A DNA stretch of 64,000 nt from the NCBI GenBank assembly GCA_913060895.1, contig CAJXSN010000011.1, positions 1 through 64,000 on the forward strand. Reading direction: 5' to 3'. The DNA is from an uncultured Sphingomonadaceae bacterium. Lineage in GTDB: Bacteria; Pseudomonadota; Alphaproteobacteria; Sphingomonadales; Sphingomonadaceae. The notes beneath the pieces were generated by a model, which was not told where the DNA came from, made no database searches, and saw only the letters and a program-made list of their open reading frames with translations. The position numbers and the translations under genes are program-made. Positions 1 to 8,466 of this stretch are shown here, piece by piece (positions within the stretch are counted from its first letter, which is position 1; each line of letters begins with the position of its first letter).

Positions 1-49
1 ATCTACACAGAGTAGATCGTCGGCAGCGTCAGATGTGTATAAGAGACAG
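1..49 (+). other. Untrimmed Illumina Nextera adapter (not genomic)
   Basis: Bases 1-8 match the 3' end of the Illumina P5 index primer. Bases 9-16 (AGAGTAGA) match Nextera i5 index 504. Bases 17-30 are the read-1 adapter core, and 31-49 (AGATGTGTATAAGAGACAG) are the 19-bp Tn5 mosaic end. All parts are in the order expected of a library molecule, so this is a library artefact retained at a contig end. Genomic sequence starts at about base 50. Confidence 0.97.
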
Positions 50-51
50 TT

Positions 52-252
52 GTTACCATGCGCATCACAGTCGGCTCGAACGGACGGGTTTCTGCCTGCA
101 CTGTAACGGGTGGTTCGGGGTCGAGCACGCTCGATCAGGCTGCCTGCCGAGGTATGGAGCGCTATGCCCGGTACAATCCGGCACTTAACGACGCTGGCAA
201 CCCGATCAGCTCAACCACTTCGCAATCGATCCGGTACGTATTGCCAGATTGA
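52..252 (+). CDS. tonB: TonB C-terminal domain, 5'-truncated at contig end
   Basis: Only the last 66 or so codons of an energy transducer TonB remain. The reading frame stays open into the adapter junction at base 50, so the ATG at 58 is an internal methionine and not the start. The visible part is a TonB C-terminal domain: a VTVG-type strand with NGRV, a central Cys pair (ACTVTGGSG ... DQAACRG), the ARYNPALN segment and a final YVLPD. This domain contacts the TonB box of outer-membrane receptors in the periplasm. The N-terminal membrane anchor and proline-rich linker are missing. The gene directly precedes exbB, exbD and a second exbD, the usual sphingomonad TonB energising cluster. Confidence 0.9.
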   Translation, partial: VTMRITVGSNGRVSACTVTGGSGSSTLDQAACRGMERYARYNPALNDAGNPISSTTSQSIRYVLPD

Positions 253-296
253 CGCCGACTTTTTAAATTATCTCTTTATCCGAGAGGACTTAACCA

Positions 297-1094
297 ATGA
301 TCATTGAACTTCTTACCGTTGCGGCCGGGGAAGCCGCCCCGCAGAACCAATTCGGTTTTATGGAGGCCATGGAACAAGGCGGCGCGATCGCCTGGGCCAT
401 CTTCACCGTTCTCGTCATCATGTCTGTGGGCTCGTTCTATATCCTGTTCACCAAGCTTCTTGAGCAGCGCAAGATCAACTCGCAGTACCAGCAGGTGCGT
501 GGCCAGTTCTGGAAGGCCAATTCCCTGAAAGACGGCTCTACCAAGCTCGATAAGAACAGCGCATGGCGCCAGCTGGTCGACGATGCGCTTGCCGCCGACG
601 AGAAGCACGGCAAGATGACCGATACGATGGAAGCCCATGACTGGCTGCACGGTTCGCTCCAGCGTTCAGAAGACAGCATCAATGCGAAGCTTGCGGGCGG
701 GCTGCCGTTCCTCGCATCGGTTGGTGCAACGGCGCCGTTCATCGGCCTGCTGGGTACGGTTATCGGTATCTACCGCGCCCTGATCAACATCGGCCTCGCC
801 GGTTCGGCATCGATCGACAAGGTCGCCGGCCCTGTTGGTGAAGCCCTGATCATGACCGCTATTGGTCTGCTCGTGGCTGTGCCTGCCGTGCTTGCCTATA
901 ACTGGCTGCAGAGCCGCAACCGCCGGATCGCCGAAAAGCTGAGCAGCTTCTCGACCGACTTGCTGGCAAACATCAATTCCAACGGCGCGATTCGCCCGAC
1001 GGTGATGACTGCTACTTCGGCCAAGACAGCATCTACGGCTGCCAAGGCGCCTGCTGCCAAGCCAACCACGACCACCACCACGGTCAAGAAGTAA
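297..1094 (+). CDS. exbB: ExbB/TolQ-family proton channel subunit
   Basis: 265-aa MotA/TolQ/ExbB proton channel protein, the inner-membrane scaffold that couples proton flow to TonB. A hydrophobic segment lies at about residues 31-53. The diagnostic block with GLPFLASVGATAPFIGLLGT follows at about 135-155, then a third membrane segment at about 183-200. The C-terminus is a low-complexity Ala/Thr/Lys tail from about residue 236 with a run of threonines, longer than in classical ExbB and probably flexible. It starts 44 bp after the tonB stop. Its position next to tonB and two exbD genes favours ExbB over TolQ, because no tolA/tolB/pal genes are present. Confidence 0.93.
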   Translation: MIIELLTVAAGEAAPQNQFGFMEAMEQGGAIAWAIFTVLVIMSVGSFYILFTKLLEQRKINSQYQQVRGQFWKANSLKDGSTKLDKNSAWRQLVDDALAADEKHGKMTDTMEAHDWLHGSLQRSEDSINAKLAGGLPFLASVGATAPFIGLLGTVIGIYRALINIGLAGSASIDKVAGPVGEALIMTAIGLLVAVPAVLAYNWLQSRNRRIAEKLSSFSTDLLANINSNGAIRPTVMTATSAKTASTAAKAPAAKPTTTTTTVKK

Positions 1095-1168
1095 GAATGC
1101 CGGCGGGTCGGCCTTATTGCCGGCCCGCACCCGCATTCCCCAAACTTTCCCATGGATAGGATGTAATC

Positions 1169-1696
1169 ATGGCAATTACGATGGCAGGCGGCGAAACGCC
1201 GATGTCAGACATCAACACCACGCCCCTCGTGGACGTGATGCTGGTGCTGCTGATCATCTTCCTGATCGCGGTTCCGGTCGCCATCCAGACGATCGAAAAG
1301 CTCGAGGTTCCCATTATGGAATCCGTCGAGTCCAAGGATAAGGTTGAAAACCTGCTCCTGACCGTAAGCACGACTGATCAGGCCGGTATCGCAGCCGGCG
1401 AAGGTAATTTTCAGGGCGCATCGCGTAACGGCGAATGCCGCGTCTATTTCAACAATGTCACTCCTGTGACGTCTGAAGAGCTTTACGATCAGGCGTTCAG
1501 TCGCCTCGATGCAATCGTGCAGCGCGCTGGCGGCCCGGAAGCGATCATGGAAGACCCTGACGCCATTCCGCAGGTACACATTCGCGGCGACAAGAACGCA
1601 CCGTGGAAGTGTGTTGCAGGCGCTATCTACAATGTTCAGGCGGCCGGATATCCGACCGTCGGATTCATCTCCAACCCGGTCGATCCGAACGGCTGA
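1169..1696 (+). CDS. exbD: ExbD-family biopolymer transporter (first copy)
   Basis: 175-aa ExbD/TolR protein with a single N-terminal membrane helix carrying the conserved proton-relay aspartate, D22 in TPLVDVMLVLLIIF. The rest is periplasmic. It is longer than the second copy, with an insertion around residues 70-100 that includes GECRVYF, and it contains cysteines that could pair in the periplasm. It forms the proton-conducting core with ExbB. Tandem exbD genes are common in sphingomonads and xanthomonads; the two copies here differ strongly and are not a recent duplication. Confidence 0.93.
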   Translation: MAITMAGGETPMSDINTTPLVDVMLVLLIIFLIAVPVAIQTIEKLEVPIMESVESKDKVENLLLTVSTTDQAGIAAGEGNFQGASRNGECRVYFNNVTPVTSEELYDQAFSRLDAIVQRAGGPEAIMEDPDAIPQVHIRGDKNAPWKCVAGAIYNVQAAGYPTVGFISNPVDPNG

Positions 1697-1728
1697 TCGG
1701 GCAACAGAGATTCAAGGAGTAACAGACC

Positions 1729-2163
1729 ATGGCAATGGCAGGTGGTAAAGACGACGGAGCACCGATGCTCGAAATGAACATGACGCCGTTGATCGACGTC
1801 CTGCTCGTGCTGCTCATCATGTTCATCATCACCATCCCGGTGGCTACCCACGCGGTGAATATCGATCTTCCGCAGCCGGATCCCAATCCGCCGCCGGAAG
1901 ACATGATCGAACCAGACAAGAACAAGATTGTTCTGACCCAGAATAACGAGATTCTCTGGAACGGAACCGGAATCAACCAAAACGAGTTGGTTCGAAACTT
2001 GCAGTTCACCAAAAATATCGTTCCGGAGCCTGAGCTTCAGTTCGAGCCAGAGGCTACCGCCAGCTATGACCTTTCGGCCCGTGTGCTGAATGTCATTAAA
2101 GGGTCGGGTGTCTCGCGTTTCGGTTTCGTCGGCAACGAGCAATATCGTAGCTTCGGCAAATAA
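1729..2163 (+). CDS. exbD: ExbD-family biopolymer transporter (second copy)
   Basis: 144-aa ExbD/TolR protein. The helix at about residues 19-40 carries the essential aspartate D23 (NMTPLIDVLLVLLIMF). A proline-rich stretch PQPDPNPPPED follows, then a small periplasmic domain. It lies 32 bp after the first exbD and is the last gene before a strong terminator. It probably acts alongside the first ExbD in the same ExbB complex. In Xanthomonas a second ExbD is needed only for some substrates; a similar division of labour here would be inference. Confidence 0.92.
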   Translation: MAMAGGKDDGAPMLEMNMTPLIDVLLVLLIMFIITIPVATHAVNIDLPQPDPNPPPEDMIEPDKNKIVLTQNNEILWNGTGINQNELVRNLQFTKNIVPEPELQFEPEATASYDLSARVLNVIKGSGVSRFGFVGNEQYRSFGK

Positions 2164-2191
2164 CCGGCAGCCCGGAATAAAAACATCGAAA

Positions 2192-2219
2192 GGGGGCGGA
2201 GCAATCCGTCCCCTTTTTT
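2192..2219 (+). terminator. Rho-independent terminator of tonB-exbB-exbD-exbD
   Basis: A 9-bp stem (GGGGGCGGA / TCCGTCCCC, one G-T wobble) with a GCAA tetraloop is followed by six T residues. It lies 28 bp after the second exbD stop. Confidence 0.9.
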
Positions 2220-2261
2220 ATGGGTCCGAGGATCAAATTCAAAAGGTGCGGGCAAATGGAA

Positions 2262-4709
2262 CTACGTCCGCGCATCATCCACCCGCATTGCCGCACCTGC
2301 CAAACTCTCCGCTTCCAGCAGCAATTCGTCATCGACCGCACCCTGCGGGGTCGCCTCGCGACCGATCATAACCATTATCGGCACGGCAAGCGGGCTGACC
2401 CGGTCCAGTTCGACGTGCACCAGCCGCTCTGCCGCAGTGTCGAGCAAATCACCCAGACGTCCGACATCGGTCAGCCGCTCCCGCGCATCGGCCCAGGCGG
2501 CCTCCAGCAAAACGTGCTCCGGTTCGTATTTGCGCAACACATCATAGATGAGATCGGTCGAGAAAGTGACCTGCTTACCGCTCTTGCGCTTGCCGGGATG
2601 CTGGCGCTCCACCAGTCCGCCGATAACTGCCACTTCGCGGAATGACCGGCGCAGCAAATACGAATCCTGCACCCAGTCGACAAATTCATCGGCCAGAATA
2701 TCGGGCGACAGCAGGGGTATGGGATCGGTGACAGGCTTCAGACCCCATACCGCCAGCGAATAGTCATTCGCAACGAAGCCCCCCGGCATCAGCCCGCGAT
2801 CTTCCATCCGCTTGGTAATCAGCATGCCCAGCGACTGGTTCGCGTTCCATCCGGTGAAGGTATAATAGACCGTGTAATGCCGCTTCGCATGGGGGAAGCT
2901 TTCCACCAGAAGATTGTCCGGCCCAGGCATCTCGCTGCGCCAGTCCTGCACCTCCAGCCACTCACGCACATCGTCGGGGAAGCGGGCCCAGCCGCCACGG
3001 TCAACCAACATCTGACGCACACGGCCTGCAAGATGGGTTGTAAGCGGCATTCGCGCACCGCCGTAAGACGGAATCATGGCAGATTTGGAGGATGCCTTAA
3101 CCGTCACCTCCATGTCTTTCATCTTTTCAACTTCCAGCGACATGCCGGCAAAGGCAAATGTGTCGCCCGCAGAAAGCTGCGCCGCAAACCGCTCCTCCAC
3201 CTTGCCAAGGGAGCGCCCGTTACGGAACCGTACGGCAATCATCTCGCCATCCATGATGATACCTGCATTGAGCCTGTGGCGTGCCGCCTGCTCTGGATGA
3301 GCCAACCGCCACATCCCGTTCTTTTCCCGCACAATCCTGCGAAATTTGTCATAGGCCTTCAGCGAGTAGCCGCCTGTTGCCACGAAGTTCAGCACCCTGC
3401 TCCAGATTTCCTTGTCCACCCAAGCATAGGCTAGGCTTGAACGGATTTCAGCAAGCAATGCCGCCTCGTCGAACGGGGCCGCACATGCACAGGCCATTGC
3501 GTGCTGGGCCAGCACATCCAAACCGCCAGGCCGAAAATCCTCCCCGTCGCGCTGGCCTTCATCCACCGCATCCTTGGCCGCTATCGCTTCCAGAAACTCA
3601 AACCGGTTACCCGGGACCAGCAAGGCCCGGCTGGGCTGATCGAGGCGGTGATTGGCCCGGCCTACGCGCTGTAAAAGGCGGCTGGAGCCTTTGGGCGCGC
3701 CCATCTGTACCACGCAATCGATATCGCCCCAATCAACCCCCAGATCGAGGCTGGCCGTCGCCACCAGAGCGCGTAACTCTCCGCGCGCCATAGCTCCCTC
3801 GACTTTGCGCCGCGCCTCCTTGCTCAAACTGCCGTGATGGATACCGATCGGCAGATGATCTTCGTTTGCGTCCCACAGGTTCTGGAAAATATACTCTGCC
3901 AGAAAGCGCGTATTGGTAAAAATCAACGTCGTTCGGTTGGCCCCGATCACTTCGGTCAGCTGCGGAATCGCCCAAGTCGCGGCATGGCCGCCCCACGGCA
4001 CGCGCTCTTCATCCGGCAGCAGAATTTCCACCTCGGCAGGCGCACCAGCTTCTCCCTGTACCAGCGTGACAGTATCCAGATCGCCCCACGGGGCCAGCCA
4101 TTCGCAGTAGCTTTCCGGGTTGGCCACGGTCGCCGATAAGGCAGCACGCTGCACATCGGGGGCCAGCGCCTGCAGGCGCGACAGGGACAGCGCCAGTAAA
4201 TCGCCGCGTTTGCCCGTTGCAAAGGCATGAATTTCGTCCACCACCACCCGCTTCAGTCCGGCGAACAAAGTCGCGCTCTCGGGATAACTCAGCAGCAGCG
4301 AGAGCGATTCAGGCGTAGTCATCAGGATATGCGGCGGCCGGTCGCGCTGGCGGCGCTTGCGGTCCGACGGAGTGTCCCCGCTGCGCGTTTCAATGCGCAC
4401 CGGCAGGCCCATCTCCTCGACCGGCATCACCAGATTGCGCTGCACATCGTGCGCCAGCGCCTTCAGAGGGGAAATATACAGCGTGTGCAGCCCCTCTGGC
4501 GGTTTGCCCCCATCCAGACGTGATGGTGTAAAAGCCGCCAGCGTTGGCAGGAAGCCCGCCAGAGTCTTCCCGGCCCCGGTATCTGCCACCAACAGGCTGT
4601 GCTGCCCCGCATCGCTGGCCTCCAGCATCTGCGTCTGATGCCGCCGAATGCGCCAATCGCGGCCCGCGAACCAAGCCTCTATCTCGGGGGGCATGTTCAG
4701 TTTTATCAT
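2262..4709 (-). CDS. Lhr-type (ligase-associated) DEXH-box DNA helicase
   Basis: 815-aa superfamily 2 helicase. Walker A is DTGAGKT (about residues 43-49), Walker B is DEIH (about 158-161), motif III is SATVANPE and motif VI is QRVGRANHR. A long C-terminal winged-helix/DEAD-associated region follows, as in the Lhr-core 'ligase-associated DNA damage response DEXH box helicase' family. The family is usually encoded with a DNA ligase, an MBL-fold exonuclease and the pdeM phosphoesterase; none of these is adjacent here. I chose the ATG at 4709 because upstream in-frame residues are atypical and homologous sequence begins just after it. A second ATG at 4694 is possible. Role in DNA repair is by family. 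Confidence 0.88.
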   Translation of the reverse strand: MIKLNMPPEIEAWFAGRDWRIRRHQTQMLEASDAGQHSLLVADTGAGKTLAGFLPTLAAFTPSRLDGGKPPEGLHTLYISPLKALAHDVQRNLVMPVEEMGLPVRIETRSGDTPSDRKRRQRDRPPHILMTTPESLSLLLSYPESATLFAGLKRVVVDEIHAFATGKRGDLLALSLSRLQALAPDVQRAALSATVANPESYCEWLAPWGDLDTVTLVQGEAGAPAEVEILLPDEERVPWGGHAATWAIPQLTEVIGANRTTLIFTNTRFLAEYIFQNLWDANEDHLPIGIHHGSLSKEARRKVEGAMARGELRALVATASLDLGVDWGDIDCVVQMGAPKGSSRLLQRVGRANHRLDQPSRALLVPGNRFEFLEAIAAKDAVDEGQRDGEDFRPGGLDVLAQHAMACACAAPFDEAALLAEIRSSLAYAWVDKEIWSRVLNFVATGGYSLKAYDKFRRIVREKNGMWRLAHPEQAARHRLNAGIIMDGEMIAVRFRNGRSLGKVEERFAAQLSAGDTFAFAGMSLEVEKMKDMEVTVKASSKSAMIPSYGGARMPLTTHLAGRVRQMLVDRGGWARFPDDVREWLEVQDWRSEMPGPDNLLVESFPHAKRHYTVYYTFTGWNANQSLGMLITKRMEDRGLMPGGFVANDYSLAVWGLKPVTDPIPLLSPDILADEFVDWVQDSYLLRRSFREVAVIGGLVERQHPGKRKSGKQVTFSTDLIYDVLRKYEPEHVLLEAAWADARERLTDVGRLGDLLDTAAERLVHVELDRVSPLAVPIMVMIGREATPQGAVDDELLLEAESLAGAAMRVDDART

Positions 4710-4909
4710 CCAGCTAACTGAACCGCTGGAACGCTTGAAACATTTGGAGCACGGTCCAGAGGGAAAAAGAGGCCGTACTGGCTTGAGGTGGCATTCAATG
4801 TCATCACCACCCCAACGGACAAGGCGCGCGCAAGGGGCCAGCGCCATGCACGGGGCCTCTCAAGTACCATCAGGCCATGTAAAACTCAGCTGAACGAAGC
4901 GGACGCCGG

Positions 4910-5836
4910 TTAGTAGCCCTCAGCCTCCTCCACATAGTCCACCGCTTCTTCCTCTAAATAATCCCCGGCCTCTACCGCGAAGTCTTCCGCCCCTCCCAGC
5001 GCGCTTGTATCAAGCTCGGAAGACTGGATACCCAGCAATTCTGCCAGACGGGTACGGTCCTCTGCTGTCAGATCGCTCTCGCTGCGCACAGCCGGGAGAT
5101 TCGCTGTCTTGTCAGCCATCTCCTCCATCATAAGGGGGAGTTCCTCGAACATGAGCGGCATCGCCTGCTGCATAGCGCCCATAACCTGAGGATCCGCGTA
5201 GATAAGGATCGACTCGCCGGCATATTTGCTACCGACCGAGGTGGCGAAGAACCCACCGATTTCCGCTAGTTCCGCCTTGTCGAAACGGGAGGCGTAGGCA
5301 CGTCCAAGCCCGTCTTTGTACAGCGGCTCCACCTTGGTCATCATCCGGCCAATCATGCCAACTGTCGCTTCGGATATGATCGCGTTGCGCTCTTCAAACG
5401 CCGGATCGACAATCGCCATGATCTCGCTCAGCGTCGTATCGCCAAGATTCTCGACTTCTTCCGAGTCCAGATTGGAATAGGCCAAGAGAGTCGCCATCGG
5501 CATTTGCCCCATGCCACCCATTATACCGTCCATCATCGGCGCCATCATCTTATCCATCAGCTGCTGATAGGTGCCCGGGGGAATCATTTGTTCGACCAGC
5601 TTCATTGCGATGGGCAGGCGTGCGGTCTGCTCGGCTGTCAGAGGTTCGGGCTCGGGAAACATGCCTCCCATCACTTCACCCATGCCCGCCATCATTGCCG
5701 ACATCGCCTTACGATCGGCCGCAGCGGCATCACGCTCTGCAACGGGTTCGTCCTGCGCCAGAGCCGGAGTAGTCAGAGCCAAGGCCAGCGCGCCCAACGG
5801 CGCAGCAATCCATTTCTTCCGTTCAATCACTGTCAT
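4910..5836 (-). CDS. Met-rich exported DUF2059 protein
   Basis: 308-aa exported protein with a Sec signal peptide (KK followed by a hydrophobic stretch ending ALAQDE, cleavage after about residue 27). The middle resembles DUF2059 proteins, with a predicted all-helical periplasmic domain. It is unusually methionine-rich: 29 Met, concentrated in three patches (residues about 45-60, 95-120 and 218-240) with spacing such as MMAPMMDGIMGGMGQM. The C-terminal 50 residues are acidic and alternate Glu/Tyr/Val. It lies 6 bp downstream of phosphomannomutase on the same strand. Function unknown; Met-rich patches could bind Cu(I) or be helix-packing residues, and the sequence alone does not decide. Confidence 0.75.
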   Translation of the reverse strand: MTVIERKKWIAAPLGALALALTTPALAQDEPVAERDAAAADRKAMSAMMAGMGEVMGGMFPEPEPLTAEQTARLPIAMKLVEQMIPPGTYQQLMDKMMAPMMDGIMGGMGQMPMATLLAYSNLDSEEVENLGDTTLSEIMAIVDPAFEERNAIISEATVGMIGRMMTKVEPLYKDGLGRAYASRFDKAELAEIGGFFATSVGSKYAGESILIYADPQVMGAMQQAMPLMFEELPLMMEEMADKTANLPAVRSESDLTAEDRTRLAELLGIQSSELDTSALGGAEDFAVEAGDYLEEEAVDYVEEAEGY

Positions 5837-5842
5837 TCCTCC

Positions 5843-7258
5843 TCAATGTCCGGCCTGTTCGCCGCGCTCCAGCCCGCTCAGGCCTAACTGCTCGTCGATT
5901 TGAGCCATCAACCGCGTCAGGCCAGCTTCGTCATCGCTTTCTGCACGGGCGACCAGAACATCCTGCGTGTTGGATGCGCGAAGGAGCCACCAGCCATCAT
6001 CCGTCGTCACCCGCACACCGTCGGTGCTGTTCACATCGGTTACACCGGGTGCGGGGTTATCGGCGAGCCGGGATTTCACCTCGTCTATGGCGGCAAATTT
6101 ACGGCTTTCATCGACCTGAAACCGCATTTCCGGGGTGTTGACCATCGGCTTCATCGCGCCCCGAATTTGCGTGATGCTGCGGCCCAGATTGGCGCTGGCC
6201 GCCATCAGCCGCAGGCCTGCATACAGCGCATCGTCATAGCCGTAATAGGTATCGGCAAAGAACACATGGCCGCTCATTTCGCCTGCCAACGGAGCGCCTG
6301 TCTCTTTCATCTTGGATTTTATCAGACTGTGGCCGGTCTTCCACATAACCGGTTTTCCACCCAGCTCGCTCACCCGATCGAACAATGCGCGGCTGGCCTT
6401 CACATCGGCAATGACCGTGGCATTCGGAAGCCAGCCTAACAGGTCTTCTGCGTAAATCATCAACAACTGATCCCCCCAGATCACCCGCCCCTGGCCGTCA
6501 ATGGCGCCAATCCGGTCACCATCGCCATCGAACGCGACACCGAAATCGAGGTTCTTTTCTGCGACCAACGCGCGCAAATCCGCCAAATTAGCTTCCACCG
6601 TGGGATCGGGGTGGTGGTTGGGGAAATTGCCGTCGACCTCTGTAAACAAGACATGGTGTTCCCCCGGCAGCCTTGCGACGAGCTTCTCCAGGGCCGGGCC
6701 GGCCGCGCCGTTCCCTGCATCCCAGCCAATGCGGAGGCTGGAAAGGGCCGTCTGATCAATCCCCTCCAGTGCCTGCATCAGCCGGTCGATATAATCGTCC
6801 AGAATGGGCAGATCGGTGACTTCACCCGCTCCGTCGTCCCAGTCCCCGGAAGCTGCCATCGCGCCCAGATCCTGAATATCCTGCCCGAAAAACGGTCGGC
6901 CCTGAAAAACCATTTTGAAGCCGTTGTAATTGGCCGGATTGTGGCTGCCCGTTATCTCTATGCCGCCATCCACTTCCTCGCGGGAGGCCTCCGCGTAATA
7001 CAGCATCGGGGTGGGGCCCATGCCGATGGTCACTACATTGCACCCACTTGCGGTCAGGCCTTCGACCAGCGCGCTTTCCAGAATGGGCGAGCTGACCCGG
7101 CCATCATAGCCGACCGCCACTGTCCTCCCGCCTGCGCGCATCATCATCGTGCCGAAACTACGGCCGATTGCGCGGGCATCGTCTGCCTCCAGCGTTTCGC
7201 CGATAATGCCGCGAATATCATATTCGCGCAGAATGGTCGGATTGAACGTATGGCTCAT
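5843..7258 (-). CDS. Phosphomannomutase/phosphoglucomutase
   Basis: 471-aa alpha-D-phosphohexomutase of the AlgC/ManB type, interconverting mannose-6-P and mannose-1-P (often also glucose phosphates) for GDP-sugar and polysaccharide synthesis. Visible signatures are the phosphoserine loop TGSHNP (Ser105), the Mg-binding loop DGDGDR (244-249), the sugar-specificity loop GEMSGH, and a C-terminal phosphate-binding loop RASNTQ. Length is normal for the family. Its start overlaps the stop of the J-domain gene by 4 bp (ATGA), so the two are co-translated. Confidence 0.93.
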   Translation of the reverse strand: MSHTFNPTILREYDIRGIIGETLEADDARAIGRSFGTMMMRAGGRTVAVGYDGRVSSPILESALVEGLTASGCNVVTIGMGPTPMLYYAEASREEVDGGIEITGSHNPANYNGFKMVFQGRPFFGQDIQDLGAMAASGDWDDGAGEVTDLPILDDYIDRLMQALEGIDQTALSSLRIGWDAGNGAAGPALEKLVARLPGEHHVLFTEVDGNFPNHHPDPTVEANLADLRALVAEKNLDFGVAFDGDGDRIGAIDGQGRVIWGDQLLMIYAEDLLGWLPNATVIADVKASRALFDRVSELGGKPVMWKTGHSLIKSKMKETGAPLAGEMSGHVFFADTYYGYDDALYAGLRLMAASANLGRSITQIRGAMKPMVNTPEMRFQVDESRKFAAIDEVKSRLADNPAPGVTDVNSTDGVRVTTDDGWWLLRASNTQDVLVARAESDDEAGLTRLMAQIDEQLGLSGLERGEQAGH

Positions 7259-7551
7259 TTCAGGGGTCTTTCATCAGGCAATTCGTCAAGGAGGAGGTCC
7301 CGTGCGGCTGTCGCCTCGTGAACCTGTGAATTGGTGCCGCCGCGATCGGGATGGACCATGGCGACCAACCGCTTATGCGCGGCATTGATGTCATTGCGGT
7401 TTGCGTCTGCCGGTAGAGACAGCAGTTTTCGCGCGTTGAATACCGCCTGCGACCGGGTGGACCTGCCACGCAGATATTCCCACGGCCAGCGCCCGAAGAC
7501 CACACGGCAAGCAAGTGACAGCAGCCCGGCAATGATAAGAAACCGCATCAT
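7255..7551 (-). CDS. Membrane-anchored J-domain (DnaJ-like) protein
   Basis: 98-aa protein with one N-terminal transmembrane segment (residues about 3-19), a basic linker and a C-terminal J-domain. The HPD motif is at residues 67-69 (AMVHPDRGG). There is no Gly/Phe region or zinc finger, so it is a type III J-protein of the TIM14/Pam18 shape. It would recruit and stimulate a cytoplasmic Hsp70 at the inner membrane. It overlaps the phosphomannomutase start by 4 bp. Client unknown. Confidence 0.85.
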   Translation of the reverse strand: MMRFLIIAGLLSLACRVVFGRWPWEYLRGRSTRSQAVFNARKLLSLPADANRNDINAAHKRLVAMVHPDRGGTNSQVHEATAARDLLLDELPDERPLK

Positions 7552-7562
7552 AAGCGGCGACC

Positions 7563-8375
7563 TTAGGCCGGTTCTAGCTGGCGCGCCATATTGGGAATGA
7601 TCGGCAGGTTCAGGCCTTTGAGCAATTGCCGCAATTCCTGCCGCGCAACCAGATGGCTGGTCCCCAGATCGCCCAGATGCCCCTTGTCCAGCAGGGTCAG
7701 CCCGCTGGGGAACAGTTCGCGGTAAATCACCCGCTCCGACAATCCAGCCGTGACACGAAAGCCCACGCGCTTGCTGAGTTCTTTCAGGGCCTTCTCGATG
7801 CGCGCCATGTTGCGCGCCTCTGTATGGCCGGTGCGGTTGCGCACCACCACCCAGTCCATTTCTCCGCGCTTTTCTTCGATTGTCGCGCGGCTACGTTTCA
7901 TCCGCGCCTCCCAGATCAGTTCTGCATAAAAGCTCAACCGGCGGACCTTGAAGGTTTCGGCATCGACCTGGCCGATCAGATCGAAATCGACGAAACTGTC
8001 ATTGAGCGGGGTGACCAGCGTATCGGCCTGCGTGGCAGCATGGCGCGCCAACGGGTCATCGCGGCCCGGCGTATCGAACAGGACAAAATCCGCATCAGCT
8101 GCATGGCTCGCGACCAGCTCTTCCAATGCATCGGTATCGCCGCCATCGAACACGGCGCAGTCGGCAGTCGCCAACTCGATATTCCGGCGATGTGCGGTTT
8201 CCCTGCGGTTTTCGAGATAGCGGTCCATCGTACGCTGCCGGGGATCAAGATCGATGGCCGCGACTCTTGCACCGCTGAACGCAAGCGCTACTGCGACATG
8301 TACCGCCGTGGTGGATTTGCCAGTTCCGCCTTTTTCATTCGCAAAGACGATACGGTGCGGGGCTTTGCGGGTCAC
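7563..8375 (-). CDS. mipZ: MipZ, ParA-like division-plane positioning ATPase
   Basis: 270-aa deviant-Walker P-loop ATPase with NEKGGTGKST at residues 13-22 and the conserved DLDPRQRT segment typical of MipZ rather than ParA/Soj. In alphaproteobacteria MipZ binds ParB at the origin-proximal parS region, forms a bipolar gradient and inhibits FtsZ polymerisation, placing the septum at mid-cell. The C-terminal part, including the FxELI-W and GHLGDLGTSHLVARQELR segments, fits the family. It lies 11 bp upstream of the J-domain gene on the same strand and is divergent from panC. The origin it is thought to sense lies about 49 kb away in this window. Confidence 0.93.
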   Translation of the reverse strand: MTRKAPHRIVFANEKGGTGKSTTAVHVAVALAFSGARVAAIDLDPRQRTMDRYLENRRETAHRRNIELATADCAVFDGGDTDALEELVASHAADADFVLFDTPGRDDPLARHAATQADTLVTPLNDSFVDFDLIGQVDAETFKVRRLSFYAELIWEARMKRSRATIEEKRGEMDWVVVRNRTGHTEARNMARIEKALKELSKRVGFRVTAGLSERVIYRELFPSGLTLLDKGHLGDLGTSHLVARQELRQLLKGLNLPIIPNMARQLEPA

Positions 8376-8466
8376 TCGGCGGTTCCTTCGGATGTGGCGG
8401 CATATGGTGGCACGGGGCGGACACCTTCGCTATTACAGATGCAGGTTTATCGAAGGGCTGGAATCC

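Noticed and set aside
31-49. Natural Tn5/IS50 end
   Set aside because: The 19-bp mosaic end is preceded by index and P5 primer sequence rather than IS50 sequence, so it is a library adapter.
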